DNA from: Streptomyces nojiriensis
Lineage (GTDB): Bacteria; Actinomycetota; Actinomycetes; Streptomycetales; Streptomycetaceae
Reading direction: 5' to 3'
Assembly (NCBI RefSeq): GCF_017639205.1
Contig: NZ_CP071139.1
Location: 62,001-126,000 of the forward strand
DNA: 64,000 nt
This document shows, piece by piece, positions 1 to 9,099 of this stretch (the stretch's first letter is position 1; the number at the start of each line of letters is the position of its first letter). A program made the position numbers and the translations under genes. A model generated the notes under the pieces. That model did no database searches. It was not told where the DNA came from and was given only the letters and a program-made list of their open reading frames with translations.

Positions 1-2
1 CG

Positions 3-155
3 AAGTCGTACGAGCCGGCCCGTCTTGTCCCGGTGCTCGACAACCAGTTGGCAGTGGCCCGCTTCAGCGCGGAGGGCTTCGAGGCCGCCGCCGTGGGGGG
101 ACGAGCCGGAGCCGTGACGGGCCCGGGTGGTGTCAGCGGCTCCCGTCGTCGGTGA
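3..155 (+). CDS. C-terminal end of an unidentified protein (partial)
   Basis: An open frame enters from the left edge and stops at 153-155. Its last 50 residues include LDNQLAVARFSAEGFEAAA and then a low-complexity Gly/Arg tail. The first part has a plausible composition for real protein; the tail does not, so the true stop may have been lost to a frameshift. It overlaps the tail-to-tail hydrolase relic by about 20 bases. No family recognised. Confidence 0.35.
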   Translation, partial: KSYEPARLVPVLDNQLAVARFSAEGFEAAAVGGRAGAVTGPGGVSGSRRR

Positions 156-1237
156 GATGGCAGCGCAGGAAGGCCACGGGGGAGGCGGCTCCGGCCCGGC
201 GCTGGGCCGCTTCGGTCAGCTGGGGGGCGTACGGGGAGCCGCCGGGGTCGGTGCACCGGCCGGGGTGGGCGGCGTCGTGGGTGGCGTCGTCCCAGGCCGG
301 CACCTGCCCGCTCCGCGGCGACCACTGGGTGTTGAAGTGGTTGTGGTTCGCGCCCGGCATCTCCAACTGCCGGAACCCGGCGGAGCTCCTGGCGGTCGCC
401 TCGGCGGCGAAAAAAGCGAGGGCCTCACGGCCGACCTGGCCATCGCAGGTGCCGCAGACCGCGGCCACGGGCGTCTTCGTGATCTCGTACGCGCTCACGT
501 CCTCGGTCATCACGTTGTAGGCGGGGGCCAGCGCCATGACCGCCCTGGCCTCGACGCCCTCGGGCCACTGGGCCCGGTGCGGTCGGCCGCCTGCCACGTC
601 ACCCCCGCGCCGCCGCGCGAGTGGCCCAGGGTGGCGACCCGGTGCAGGTCGACGCGATGCCGGAAGTCGACTCGCCGGGGCTCGCCCGTGGCCGCGTCGC
701 GGAACGCCCCGACGAGACCGCCGCGGCCCGAGGTGGTGAGCTGCTGCCACAGGGCAAGGTGCCTGTTGATCAGGTCGGCCCGCGCGGAGGCGTTGATGCC
801 GTTGGCGCTGAGGGAGACCACGACGAAGCCCCGGCCGGCAACTTCCTCGCCGAGGTAGTCGTAGCCGCGGTCGTTGGGGATGGGGGCCTGCCGGGGGCGC
901 AGGGCCCGCTGGACAGCTTCTGGCCGGCGGCGGCGTACCCGTCCCAGTCCCCGGCCCGTTCCACTGCGGACCCGGCCGCCGCCGCGGCCGGGTCGGCGCA
1001 GGTCCCGTGCCAGCCGTGCAGCAGAACGACGAGCGGCCGCGGGGTGCTGCCGAGGTCCTTCGGGCAGTGCACGGTCTCGGCGAGCTCGACCGGATCACCG
1101 GTTCCCGGCAGCCCGTAGGCGCGCTCGCCGAGGTTGCCCCGGGTCCCCCGGGCGTCGGAGGCGGACGCGGAGGCGGACGCCAGGGCATGCGTCAGGACGA
1201 GGGCCGCGGTGGCGGCGGCGGGCGTGCAGCGCTTCAA
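133..1237 (-). pseudogene. Secreted alpha/beta hydrolase, two frameshifts
   Basis: The protein can be followed through three reading frames. A TTG start at 1237 with GGAG six bases upstream gives a signal peptide (MKRCTPAAATAALVLTHALA). The oxyanion segment PLVVLLHGWHGTC follows. The second frame carries DRGYDYLGEE and VVSLSANGINA and the nucleophile elbow GHSRGG (about 630-615). The third frame carries EARAVMALAPAYNVM, the acid region and PGANHNHFNTQW up to the stop at 133. Frame changes fall near 880-920 and 560-575. The family is extracellular alpha/beta hydrolases resembling chlorophyllase or PET-hydrolase-like esterases. As read, the gene cannot make the full enzyme; two base-calling errors would look the same. 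Confidence 0.75.
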
Positions 1238-1369
1238 GGATGTGCTCCAGGGGCGGGGGCGATGGCGACGGCAGAACGGGTGATTCCACTGCGCCAGACG
1301 CCCGACCGGGCCCGGGGTTGCCGCCGGGCGCCGCACGGATTGCGGTGCGACGCCCAGCGGCCGGCGGAT

Positions 1370-1954
1370 TCAGGAGTTGTGCCTGATGGTCTGCCGGATC
1401 CAGTCCGCGTAGGCGGGCGCGCTGGTGTAGAGGCCCGGGCCGGCCGAGCACGGGACGCCGGGGGCGCCCGGACCCGAGGTCACTCCGATGAGCTCCCACC
1501 GCCCGTGGCGGCCCTTCTGGAGTTGCGGCCCGCCGGAGTCCCCGAAGCACGCCATGGCCGCAGGCACGCGGCTGATCGTGCACAGCCGGGTCCGGTCCGC
1601 GTAGCCGGGGGCGCATTCGGCCTCGGCGCCCCGGCGTGTCCGGAGCTCCCGCAGCCGCTCCGCGAATTTCAGTTCGGTGTCGGATGTGGTGCCGAATCCC
1701 AGGATCCGGGTCGGGGTGCCGGGCCGTCCGGGGCGTTCCGCGATCGGGACGGGCTTCTCGGAGACGGGGCGGTCCAGGCGGACCAGGGCGATGTCGTTCT
1801 GGTTGGCAGCCTTCCCGTCACCGGTCACGAAGCCGGGGTGGACGAAGGTCCCTTCGACGGCCCGGACGGTCCCCCCGGACTTAGTCAGGGCAGCCAGGTG
1901 CAGGAGCCCCCGCTCCGGCGTTCCCGGAGCTGCCAGAACTTCAGCGACACGCAT
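1370..1954 (-). pseudogene. Trypsin-like serine protease lacking its N-terminal half-site
   Basis: The frame encodes the back half of a family S1 protease: the catalytic Asp region NDIALVRLD, the nucleophile motif CFGDSGGP, and the C-terminal GLYTSAPAYADWIRQTI. The usual upstream block with the catalytic His (TAAHC type) is not visible in this frame or the other two. Upstream, another frame (to about 2172) encodes a hydrophobic leader-like segment and GPVVPSAAQGRPCVSLKF, which could be the start of the protease domain. A deletion of the His-containing segment plus a frameshift would explain this. The product is expected to be inactive unless the assembly is wrong. Confidence 0.65.
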
Positions 1955-2470
1955 GGCCTCCCCTGCGCGGCCGACGGCACCACAGGGCCGGCCGGGGAGG
2001 GACGCATCTCCATGCCGTCGAGCCCGCCGACTGTGCCGGGCAGCATCTTGGTGATCACTGCCCCGTGCGGCAGCGGGCGCGGAAAGGGCAGGGCAACCAG
2101 GAAGGAGAGCAGCAGCGGGCTTGCCGTGACCTGATCCTCATCGGCGGGTTCGGGCTTGCCGGGCTGGTTCATCGGAACAGCGTTGGACCGAACGTGCTGG
2201 CATCGGAATGGCTTTTACGTGCCCGCTCGAAGACACCGCCCCTTCGACGCGCGGGCCGCTCACGAGGGAACCTGGGGCGATCCCGAAGTCGACACCAGAC
2301 TGCTCGCCGACCACGACTCTTCCAGCAGCACGACGGCAGACCACAAGGTCGCTCCCGACCCACAGGGTGGGCCGCCGTCGTGCCGGTGATGTCCAGGAAA
2401 TCGGAGGCGCCGCTGCCCGTGCGTCTCATACCCTCGGCCCCCACCGACCCGTCGAATTCCCAAGGACTCT

Positions 2471-3325
2471 GTGAACCACTCCGATCTCCTCGCCAAGGCC
2501 CCCTCGCTCGCAGCCGGCATGGCCGCCGCCGATCACAGCCCGGACACCCAGCTGTCCCAGACTCGCCACCGCGCCGCGCTCGTGGCGAGCTGGCACATCA
2601 CACCCGGCTCAACCGTCCTCGAGCTGGGCTGCGGCCAGGGCGACATGACCGCCGTCCTTGCAGAGGCGGTTGGCCCACATGGGCGCGTGGTGGCCATTGA
2701 CGTTGCCGACCCCTCCTATGGGACGCCGGTCACGCTCGGAGAATCGGCAGCCCGGCTCGCGGCGGGCCCTCTCGGGCCGCGCATCGACTTCCGCTTCGGC
2801 ACCGACGTCCTCGACCCGTCAGTCGACTTCCCCGAAAGCACCTTCGACCATGTGGTGCTGGCACATTGCTCCTGGTACTTCACATCGCTCGGACAACTGC
2901 GCGACACGCTGGCCCGGGTACGGCCGTGGGCGCGGCGCCTGTGGTTCACCGAGTGGGACCTGACGCCCACCTCCGACGACCAGTTGGCGCACCTGCTCGC
3001 CGTACTGATCCAGGGGCAGACCGAGGCCGCGGGATCGCATGGCCAGGGCAACGTCCGCACACCTTTCTCCCGTGAGGGCCTGCTGCGGCTCCTGCCTGAG
3101 GCCGGCTGGACGGCCGACGGCAGCAGGCCGGTCGATACCGGAGAACTGCAGGACGGCGACTGGGAAATCGCAGCTTGCCTCGACCTGGTGGGAAGCGATG
3201 GGCGTCTGGCCGCGCTGCCCGAGCCGGTGCGACAGCTCGTCCTGAGTCAGGCCGACGTTCTCCGGGCCATCGCCAAGCCGCGCGGCAACCGCGCGCTCGC
3301 CGCGTATTCAGTCACCGCGAGCTGA
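2471..3325 (+). CDS. Class I SAM-dependent methyltransferase
   Basis: The 284-residue product has the Rossmann-fold SAM-binding motif ELGCGQGD (residues 51-58), then the acidic second-strand end VVAIDVAD and a motif IV-like stretch FDHVVLAHCSWYF. This marks a cytoplasmic class I methyltransferase; the substrate cannot be inferred. The GTG start at 2471 is preceded by AAGGA. The gene stands alone: upstream is the protease relic on the other strand, downstream about 800 bases without a gene. Codon use is normal for the window and the frame is intact. Confidence 0.85.
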   Translation: MNHSDLLAKAPSLAAGMAAADHSPDTQLSQTRHRAALVASWHITPGSTVLELGCGQGDMTAVLAEAVGPHGRVVAIDVADPSYGTPVTLGESAARLAAGPLGPRIDFRFGTDVLDPSVDFPESTFDHVVLAHCSWYFTSLGQLRDTLARVRPWARRLWFTEWDLTPTSDDQLAHLLAVLIQGQTEAAGSHGQGNVRTPFSREGLLRLLPEAGWTADGSRPVDTGELQDGDWEIAACLDLVGSDGRLAALPEPVRQLVLSQADVLRAIAKPRGNRALAAYSVTAS

Positions 3326-4119
3326 CATAGGCCCCCGGCGGCCGGACCGGTCAGGGTTCATTGAGATCAGCCAGCCTTCACCCGCCTCCGCTCCCAGGCC
3401 GCCATGTCTGCAACACCGCCCCGTCAGGGCACCGCGCCCTCCCGGACCGACCCCGCGTCGGTGCCCCGCTCCCGACGATGCGGCCCTGCAGACCCCAGCA
3501 CACCGCCCTCGGCTGCCGCCCGCGCCAGGTCGGCTCCCATTGCCCTGCGCCGTGGGCGGGCCGCCGTAGCATCGACTTACCTGCCTCAGGCCGTTCCGTG
3601 AAACTGCCGCCGATCACGCCCCCGCACAGCCTCACGAACCGCGACGACAGCACGCGCCCGCCCCTCCGCCGCCTCGAACGAGCCCTCCCACACAAGGCGG
3701 TGGGCATCGTCGAAAGCCGCTTGGTGCCACGGCGCCGCAGCACCTCTCGCCCATGCCATCCAGGAGGACACGCCCCACAACCGACTTCGCAACGTCATGA
3801 ACAGCGAGAATACGTTTCCGCTTGAACCCGTCACCGCCGGGTGGTGTCATCCTCGACGCGGGCCGGAGGTCATCTCCGGCTCCGTCTGACGGGCATCCGG
3901 CCGAGCCGGGTCGGAGGGACCGGGTACCACCGGCGCTCCTCACCGCTGGCAGCACGCTCCGACACCCCCGGGCGAGTTCGGTGGGCCTGCGGCTGCTGGC
4001 CGGGACATGCGTAGTGGGTCCGCTGACCTGGCCGAACGTCGACGCTCTACGCCGAGGTAGGGCACAGCTCGTTGCCCCTGGGTCGAGCATCGGTGTCCGC
4101 CACCTGGGGCCTTCGTGGG
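3326..4119. other. Intergenic stretch, no supported gene
   Basis: About 790 bases lie between the methyltransferase stop and the toxin stop. Open frames exist on both strands but have no recognisable motifs, no good ribosome binding sites and Arg/Pro/Ala-rich composition typical of GC-rich noise. No repeats or transposase remnants seen. Confidence 0.5.
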
Positions 4120-4380
4120 CTAGACCTCGATGTATGCGACGACGACCACGGTGTGCAGGGCGGTGACGAAGTACAGGACGCGGACGGCTTCGAGGTCGTC
4201 GGCGTACTGGCGCAGCTGGGGGCCGGTGGCGTCGCCGGGGATGGGTTCGCCGATGTCGGGGTCGACGGAGATGACGACCAGGGCGCGGTCCAGGGCGTGG
4301 ATCTCGCGTTCGGTGGTGATGTTCTCCAGCTGTTTGGCGGCGGAGTCGGAGAAGGCGATGCGGGCGCGGCGCGGATTCAT
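4120..4380 (-). CDS. RelE/ParE-type toxin
   Basis: The 86-residue product has the layout of the RelE/ParE fold: an N-terminal strand (ARIAFSDSAAKQLE), two helices, a central beta sheet and a C-terminal YFVTALHTVVVVAYIEV. RelE-type proteins usually cleave ribosome-bound mRNA, ParE-type poison gyrase; the sequence alone does not decide. The ATG overlaps the upstream antitoxin stop by one base (TGATG), so translation is probably coupled. The order antitoxin then toxin is the usual one. Confidence 0.75.
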   Translation of the reverse strand: MNPRRARIAFSDSAAKQLENITTEREIHALDRALVVISVDPDIGEPIPGDATGPQLRQYADDLEAVRVLYFVTALHTVVVVAYIEV

Positions 4381-4616
4381 CAGGCGACGGCCGGGCGCTG
4401 TGCGACGAGGCGGGTCAGGTGGGCCTCGCGGAGCTCTTCCCAGGGGGTGCAGTCCTCGACCGAGGGCAGTCCGTTGGTGGCGAGGTCCTCCAGGACGGCG
4501 GCGAAGTGGTCGGCGTTGGCGCGGGTCCTGGCCGCGTACGCGCGGACCGCGTCAGCGGCAGCCGGCTCCAGCATCTGCCGGGCAGCGGCGTCGGCGGGGG
4601 CCGGCTGTTCGTTCAT
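4380..4616 (-). CDS. Antitoxin of the RelE-type pair
   Basis: A 78-residue acidic, helical product starting MNEQPAPADAAARQM. An ATG at 4616 with GGAG seven bases upstream sets the start, although the frame stays open further upstream. The C-terminal part (EDLATNGLPSVEDCTPWEELREAHL) fits the toxin-binding tail of small antitoxins. No clear DNA-binding motif is recognised. The stop overlaps the toxin ATG by one base. Assignment rests mostly on position and size. Confidence 0.65.
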   Translation of the reverse strand: MNEQPAPADAAARQMLEPAAADAVRAYAARTRANADHFAAVLEDLATNGLPSVEDCTPWEELREAHLTRLVAQRPAVA

Positions 4617-5344
4617 CGAAGGCTCCAAAAGGGCGCGGAACTGGCTCACCTCACGGTATCGCCCGGCTCCCGGGGCCGGGATCCCCTCCGCCGAATCCCT
4701 GGAACCAACAGGGCGGATGTTGTGGTGTGCCGTCACCGGTCCCCCAGGGTCAGGAGCAAGGCCGGCACCTTGGCGTGGGTGGCCCCGGGCGCGGATTGCC
4801 ACGCTGACGCGTCCGTGTCTTTCCGCCTGCACGGCTTCGTCCGGTGGCATGCACGGGTTCGGAAGGCTCCCACCGGAACTCGTGTCCGTCAGCGGGCCCG
4901 GTGCTCCGTCCGACGCCGGGGCCGCAGCGAAGGTTCCTGCGCGGTCGTTCAGGGGAGGGGCGGCTATCGCCCCTGGTCCCGCCGTCGTCGTGCCCGTGGT
5001 CCCCCGCTGCCGGACGGCGGAAGGAGCGCCCGCCTCCGTTGCGGTCTCCACCCCCGTCGGCCACTGCGGGTGCGTGTCCGGTGGCAGGGCGAAGGGCACC
5101 TCGGTTCGGTCGTGCACAGCCCGGCGGAGGCAAGCCGTCAACTCCACACCCGCTCCTCGCCCGTTGGAGACGAGGAAGATGTTCACTCATGAGGGTGACA
5201 CGACGGGCCGGGCATGCGCGGCGGCGCGGGCCGCCGGTGGTGGCGATCCGCGCCGTTTCTGATGGTGAGCCGGGGACTTCGTGCGGTGTGGGCGATGGGC
5301 GGGGGCGCTGTGTGGAGCGCCCCCTCGGCTTCGCGCCGGTGTCG
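4617..5344. other. Gap with no convincing gene
   Basis: About 730 bases between the antitoxin and the small membrane protein gene. A minus-strand frame stays open from 5186 down into the antitoxin and starts MNIFLVSNGRGAG with moderately GC-rich third positions, but it soon turns into low-complexity Thr/Ala/Gly sequence. It may be a decayed gene; it is not called. Confidence 0.4.
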
Positions 5345-5602
5345 TCAACGGCGCCGCAGGAATACGGCGATCAGGGCGGCCGTCAGCGGGGCGGCGACGG
5401 CCGCGACTGCCATGACCGGCTTGGTCAGATTCGGGTGCGCGGCGACCGCGTACCCGACACCGCCCAGGAGGACGAGGACGACGAGGGCCAGGAGCAGCAG
5501 GACGAGCGGGTCTGCGCCCGGGTTTCCCGCGGGCGGCCGCTGCGCCGGAGCCTCGGGCTCGGCCTGGGGCTGGGGCTGGGGCTGCGGGGTGTTGGCGGGC
5601 AT
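5345..5602 (-). CDS. Small two-helix membrane protein, divergent from an HTH-CC gene
   Basis: The 85-residue product has a Pro/Gln-rich N-terminus (PQPQPQPQAEPEAP), then two hydrophobic helices (LVLLLLALVVLVLLGGVGYA and VMAVAAVAAPLTAALIAVFL) and a basic end LRRR. The ATG is preceded by GGGAGG. It is transcribed away from the HTH-CC gene at 5839, with about 235 bases between. The same arrangement recurs at 25.8-27.5 kb and 52.1-54.8 kb, so a functional link is inferred. No known family recognised. Confidence 0.7.
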   Translation of the reverse strand: MPANTPQPQPQPQAEPEAPAQRPPAGNPGADPLVLLLLALVVLVLLGGVGYAVAAHPNLTKPVMAVAAVAAPLTAALIAVFLRRR

Positions 5603-5769
5603 AGGGGTTCCCTCCCGTGAGGGCCCGCGGGCGGTCCGCGGGCTGTAGCTCGCGGTCGGATCCGCGGCCTGGTTTCAGCCTCATGGGGGCGGTGATCTTG
5701 CGGGAGAGGGAACGGATGTTACATCGCGATCGGCAACGATCCGACCGCTCCGGCAAGGCGTTCCAGGGG

Positions 5770-5788
5770 TGTCACAGACTGCGTGACA
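5770..5788. promoter_or_regulatory. Inverted repeat, candidate operator
   Basis: TGTCAC at 5770-5775 and GTGACA at 5783-5788 form a perfect 6-bp inverted repeat around 7 bases. It lies 50 bases upstream of the HTH-CC start in the divergent region. It could be the site of that protein or another regulator. Confidence 0.45.
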
Positions 5789-5838
5789 ATCGGGCAATCG
5801 CGCTGGTGGACAGCGTGTTTCCGGAGGAAGGGCAGGCG

Positions 5839-7113
5839 ATGGGCGCACCCGAGGGCACGGTCGCGTACGCGTACGCGACCGCACTGCGAAAGGCCTTGGA
5901 CGGCTACCTCACCGGCGGCGGCACCCAGACGAAACTCGCCAGAGCGCTGAGCACATCCAAGGCCAGCGTCACGCGGTATCTGAACGGGGACCGGATCGCC
6001 CCGCGGAGACAGCTGCCTGCCATCAAGGCCTTCCTCGAAGGGCAGGGTTTCCCCTGCCCCGTTGAGGTCTGGGCCGAGCTGGACGAGCTGTGCGGCAGGG
6101 CGCATCTCGCCAGCGGGGCCGCCGCCGTCCAGCGCGACCATCTCAAGGAAGAGCTGGCCCGCGCGTGCGGCGAGCACCAGCGAGCCCAGTGGATCGCCGA
6201 GAAGCAGCTGCACGGTCTGCAGCAGCGGGCGGACCGCCTCGCTGAAGACCTCAGGCAGGCTCTGGCCCGCGCGCAGCGCGCGGAGCGCACACGCCGGATC
6301 CTCCAGGAGCGTGTCACGGTGCAGGACCAGAGCCTGCGCAAGGCCGGGGACTTCGTCCGCGGCATCGAAGACGAACTCGCACAGCAGAAGAAGCAGTCCG
6401 GCCTGCTCGGTACGGAGAACGGCGTCCTGCGTGAGCAGAACCGCCGGCTCCTCGAGGAGAAGCCCCCGGTTGCCGCCCCGGCAACGCAGCTCAGCCACGT
6501 GCCCACGCCGCACTACATCTACATCCCGGTTCCCGGCCTTGCCGTCGAGACGGGGACCGCGACCGCGGACGTCACTGGGGCGGCGAGCTCTCCCCAGAGG
6601 CAGGTCCTGCCGCAAGAGCTGCCGAGCGCCGGGCCGGCCGAGCTGTACGGGACGACTCCCTTCCACGAGGAAGATCAATACGGGTACGAGGCGTACGGCT
6701 CCGGCTACTGGACCCCCGACCCACCCACCTACGACGCGCTGTTCGCGTACGACGTCGCGGGCACCCAGCCCGCCTCGTACTACTACCAAGGCAACGCGAC
6801 CACGTACCCCTACTCCCAACACGACGCATACTCCTACCAGGCTTGGGCCGCTGCCCCCTGCGACACAGGCACCTATGACGCACGGGGCTACGGGGAGTGG
6901 GCCTCCAGCCCTCTCCCCGCCCCAGTGGACGGTGAACCGTCCCTGCACGCACCGGCAACCCCGCCCGCGCCTCTCCTCCACCAGGACGACGAGAACGCGC
7001 AGCAGCCGGCCCCGGCGGCCCGGCCGAACCGCACGGCTCCCCCGCGCGGCAGGGCGGGAGCGCTGTCGGCCCTCGCTCTTCTCGCCGTTCTCGTCGGCTC
7101 CCGCGTCCTGTGA
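5839..7113 (+). CDS. HTH/coiled-coil protein with Tyr-rich linker and C-terminal membrane helix
   Basis: The start is set at ATG 5839 (MGAPEGTVAYAYATALRK), preceded by GAGGAAGGG. The 424-residue product begins with a helix-turn-helix-like domain (TKLARALSTSKASVTRYLNG). A long coiled coil rich in Glu, Gln, Arg and Leu follows (about residues 90-210). Next is a disordered Tyr/Pro/Thr/Ala-rich region with runs such as YGYEAYGSGYW and SYYYQG. It ends in one hydrophobic segment (GALSALALLAVLVGSRVL) at the extreme C-terminus, like a tail anchor. The N-terminal plan matches the proteins at 25775-27115 and 52059-54335. A sequence-specific DNA-binding protein tethered to the membrane is possible but unproven. 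Confidence 0.75.
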   Translation: MGAPEGTVAYAYATALRKALDGYLTGGGTQTKLARALSTSKASVTRYLNGDRIAPRRQLPAIKAFLEGQGFPCPVEVWAELDELCGRAHLASGAAAVQRDHLKEELARACGEHQRAQWIAEKQLHGLQQRADRLAEDLRQALARAQRAERTRRILQERVTVQDQSLRKAGDFVRGIEDELAQQKKQSGLLGTENGVLREQNRRLLEEKPPVAAPATQLSHVPTPHYIYIPVPGLAVETGTATADVTGAASSPQRQVLPQELPSAGPAELYGTTPFHEEDQYGYEAYGSGYWTPDPPTYDALFAYDVAGTQPASYYYQGNATTYPYSQHDAYSYQAWAAAPCDTGTYDARGYGEWASSPLPAPVDGEPSLHAPATPPAPLLHQDDENAQQPAPAARPNRTAPPRGRAGALSALALLAVLVGSRVL

Positions 7114-7222
7114 ACTGCGGCGCCCGGAGGGCAGTCGGCTCGCCGGCGCGGCATGTGTAGCCGGAGGCAGCGCGCCATCGGCCCGTGCGGTGCCGGAGAT
7201 GCACCTTGCCCGGCTGGGGAAA

Positions 7223-7271
7223 GGCCCCGACCGGCCGGGGGGGAGGGCCGGGTCGGGGCCGCGCCCCGACC
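7223..7271. terminator. Two mutually exclusive GC hairpins after the HTH-CC gene
   Basis: GGTCGGGGCC at 7251-7260 can pair perfectly with GGCCCCGACC at 7223-7232. Its first nine bases can instead pair with GCCCCGACC at 7263-7271. Runs of seven and nine or more G lie alongside. A terminator for the upstream gene is likely; switching is speculative. Confidence 0.45.
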
Positions 7272-7486
7272 GGCGGGGGGGGGTGCCGGGCGGAGCGGTC
7301 AAGGGGTGGGGCGGGAAAGGGTGGTCGCCTCACGGTGGAGGGCTCTGCGGGGCTTCGGCCGAACGATCTTCCCCACAGGCACAGGTCGGGCCCGGGGACA
7401 TAGTCCCCTCCCGCACCCCACAGGTGAATGAACGGTCACCCAAACCGGAATGTTCCCACCTATAAGAGGTATACCGCCGCCCCAGG

Positions 7487-8041
7487 TCAGAAGACGACGG
7501 GAACACGCGGACCGAGAGTAACCGCCGCACGCCGACGCCCCGCGCGAACGGCAGCGAGCTCCGCACGCACATCCGTCGCCGCCCGCTCGCCGGCGGCGGC
7601 GGCGAGGGCCCTGGCGGCCGCCGTGTGCGGCTCGGCCCGCGCGGTCGCGTCGTCGCCGGGGAGCACCGTGATCTCGGCGGCGTCCGCGACCGCGCCGACC
7701 AGCCGCGCCACCTCGGCCGTGGACGGAGCGCGTACGCCGGCCAAGGCCCGGCCCATCGCGCCGTGCCGCAGCCGGTCGGCAACGTCGATGGAGTCGGCCC
7801 CGACACATCGCGCCCAGCAGCGACATCATCTTGGCGGGCGCGCAGCCCCACCGGTGTTGTCGGCCGCCTCGATACGAACCGTGGCGGCCAGATCAGGCAG
7901 CCCGACCCGCTCGGCGAGCACGACCAGCGGCAGCAGCCCGGCATCCGCGATCAGATTCGGCTCGCCGAAGAGCGCGGAGACACGTATCTCGGAAGAGCCT
8001 TGTCGATCGCGCGCACCGGAAGCCTCACAACTCCCAATCAT
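7487..8041 (-). pseudogene. IS1380-family transposase remnant
   Basis: The N-terminal region of an IS1380-type transposase is recognisable: EPNLIADAGLLPLVVLAERV, then KMMSLLGAMCRG in a second frame, then ADSIDVADRLRHGAMGRALAGVRAPST back in the first frame. The usual following catalytic domain is absent; an unrelated Ala-rich stretch runs to a stop at 7487. At least two frame changes (near 7826 and 7805) and the lost C-terminal two-thirds make it inactive. No terminal repeats were found. It marks a past insertion. Confidence 0.7.
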
Positions 8042-8335
8042 CGCAGGTCACAAGGCTCTTCCTCGTTTCCAGAAAAACTGTCCACAGGCATCAACCGCTG
8101 GATCCGGGCTGAGCCGAACCTCCCTGAATCCTCAACTCCGCTTAACGGAGGCAAAGTTATCTTGATCAAGATCTGATCACGATGCGGGAATCGTCGTTGC
8201 TGACGGCTCGCCGCGAGGCCGATGCTTAAAGCACCCCTCCACCCCCGAAAGGGGTCACCTGCGGTGCCCCGACCCGGCCCGCCTTAAGACTGACGGACAC
8301 ACCGGTGGAGAAATGGTACGGGAAGCGGAGAAATT

Positions 8336-8698
8336 GTGAAGTTCGGAATGCGTGCGGCAGTACTGACCGCCGGAACGGCTCTGACCCTGTGGGGGTTCGG
8401 CACCACCGCCCAGGCCGCCATCCCCACGTCCACCACCATCGCCACCAACGGCGTTGAGGCACGGGGCACCATCCAGTGCCGCCCGGACAGTCACAAGTAC
8501 ACGGTGAAGAGGATCGCGCCGGTCCGTAAGGGCCCGTCCCTCAACGCCGCGCAGATCGACGTCCGCTACCCCGACAATGAGGTACACAGCTATAACGAGT
8601 GCGTCAATGGCGGCAAGATCTTCATCTGCATCGCAAGCTGCCACGTTTCGGACGATGGCATTCGTGGGCATTGGATGTTCCGCGGCGACGTTCGCTGA
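8336..8698 (+). CDS. Small secreted protein, unknown function
   Basis: A GTG start with GGAG upstream gives 120 residues. A signal peptide ends near AQA/AI (residues 1-28), followed by a roughly 90-residue mature domain with four Cys (IQCRPD, NECVNGG, FICIASC). The layout, with KRIAPVRKGPSLNAAQI and GHWMFRGDVR, resembles small SH3-like exported proteins of Streptomyces, but this is a loose impression. Two disulphides are plausible. A very strong hairpin follows 40 bases downstream. Confidence 0.75.
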   Translation: MKFGMRAAVLTAGTALTLWGFGTTAQAAIPTSTTIATNGVEARGTIQCRPDSHKYTVKRIAPVRKGPSLNAAQIDVRYPDNEVHSYNECVNGGKIFICIASCHVSDDGIRGHWMFRGDVR

Positions 8699-8739
8699 TT
8701 CATCTTTCACATATTGCATGCGCTAAATTTGATGCGCTT

Positions 8740-8777
8740 GGAAACGCCACGCCGGGCCTACCCGGCGTGGCGTTTCC
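8740..8777. terminator. 17-bp perfect hairpin terminator
   Basis: Arms at 8740-8756 and 8761-8777 are fully complementary with a four-base CCTA loop. It sits just after the small secreted protein gene and is symmetric, so it can stop transcription from either side. Confidence 0.8.
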
Positions 8778-8938
8778 GTGTCTCAGCTCGGGCCGACAGG
8801 TTCGTACACACGTTGCCGCTGAGGGCGAAGGCAACGGAACTGGGCTCCCGGCCAAGGGAATCGCAGCATTGACGCTTGTCGTCCTCATCGTGCTCTTCAA
8901 CACCGCGAGCATTGCCAACAGGACGGACCGGACCCGGC

Positions 8939-9013
8939 CGGAGAATCCAGGCGATCAAGCGATACCGCGCGACCACGGGTACGGGCCTCAAGGAGGCCAA
9001 GGACGTGGTGGAG
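8939..9013 (+). pseudogene. Fragment of a ribosomal L7/L12-like C-terminal domain
   Basis: The plus frame encodes RRIQAIKRYRATTGTGLKEA followed by KDVVE. This matches the helix-turn signature of L7/L12 C-terminal-like domains (IxAIKxYRxxTGxGLKEAKxxV), which Streptomyces also has in small stand-alone proteins. No start or full domain is present, so it is a relic. Confidence 0.5.
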
Positions 9014-9099
9014 CGCACGCCGCGACCCTGGACCTGGTCGCCGGCCTCATCCGGGGCCATCTGAACAGGATCGGTTCGCGGTGGCGCAAGCTCGCGCCG

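Noticed and set aside
3361..3825. Plus-strand frame of 154 codons after the methyltransferase
   Set aside because: No ribosome site, no motif, Arg/Pro/His-rich composition.
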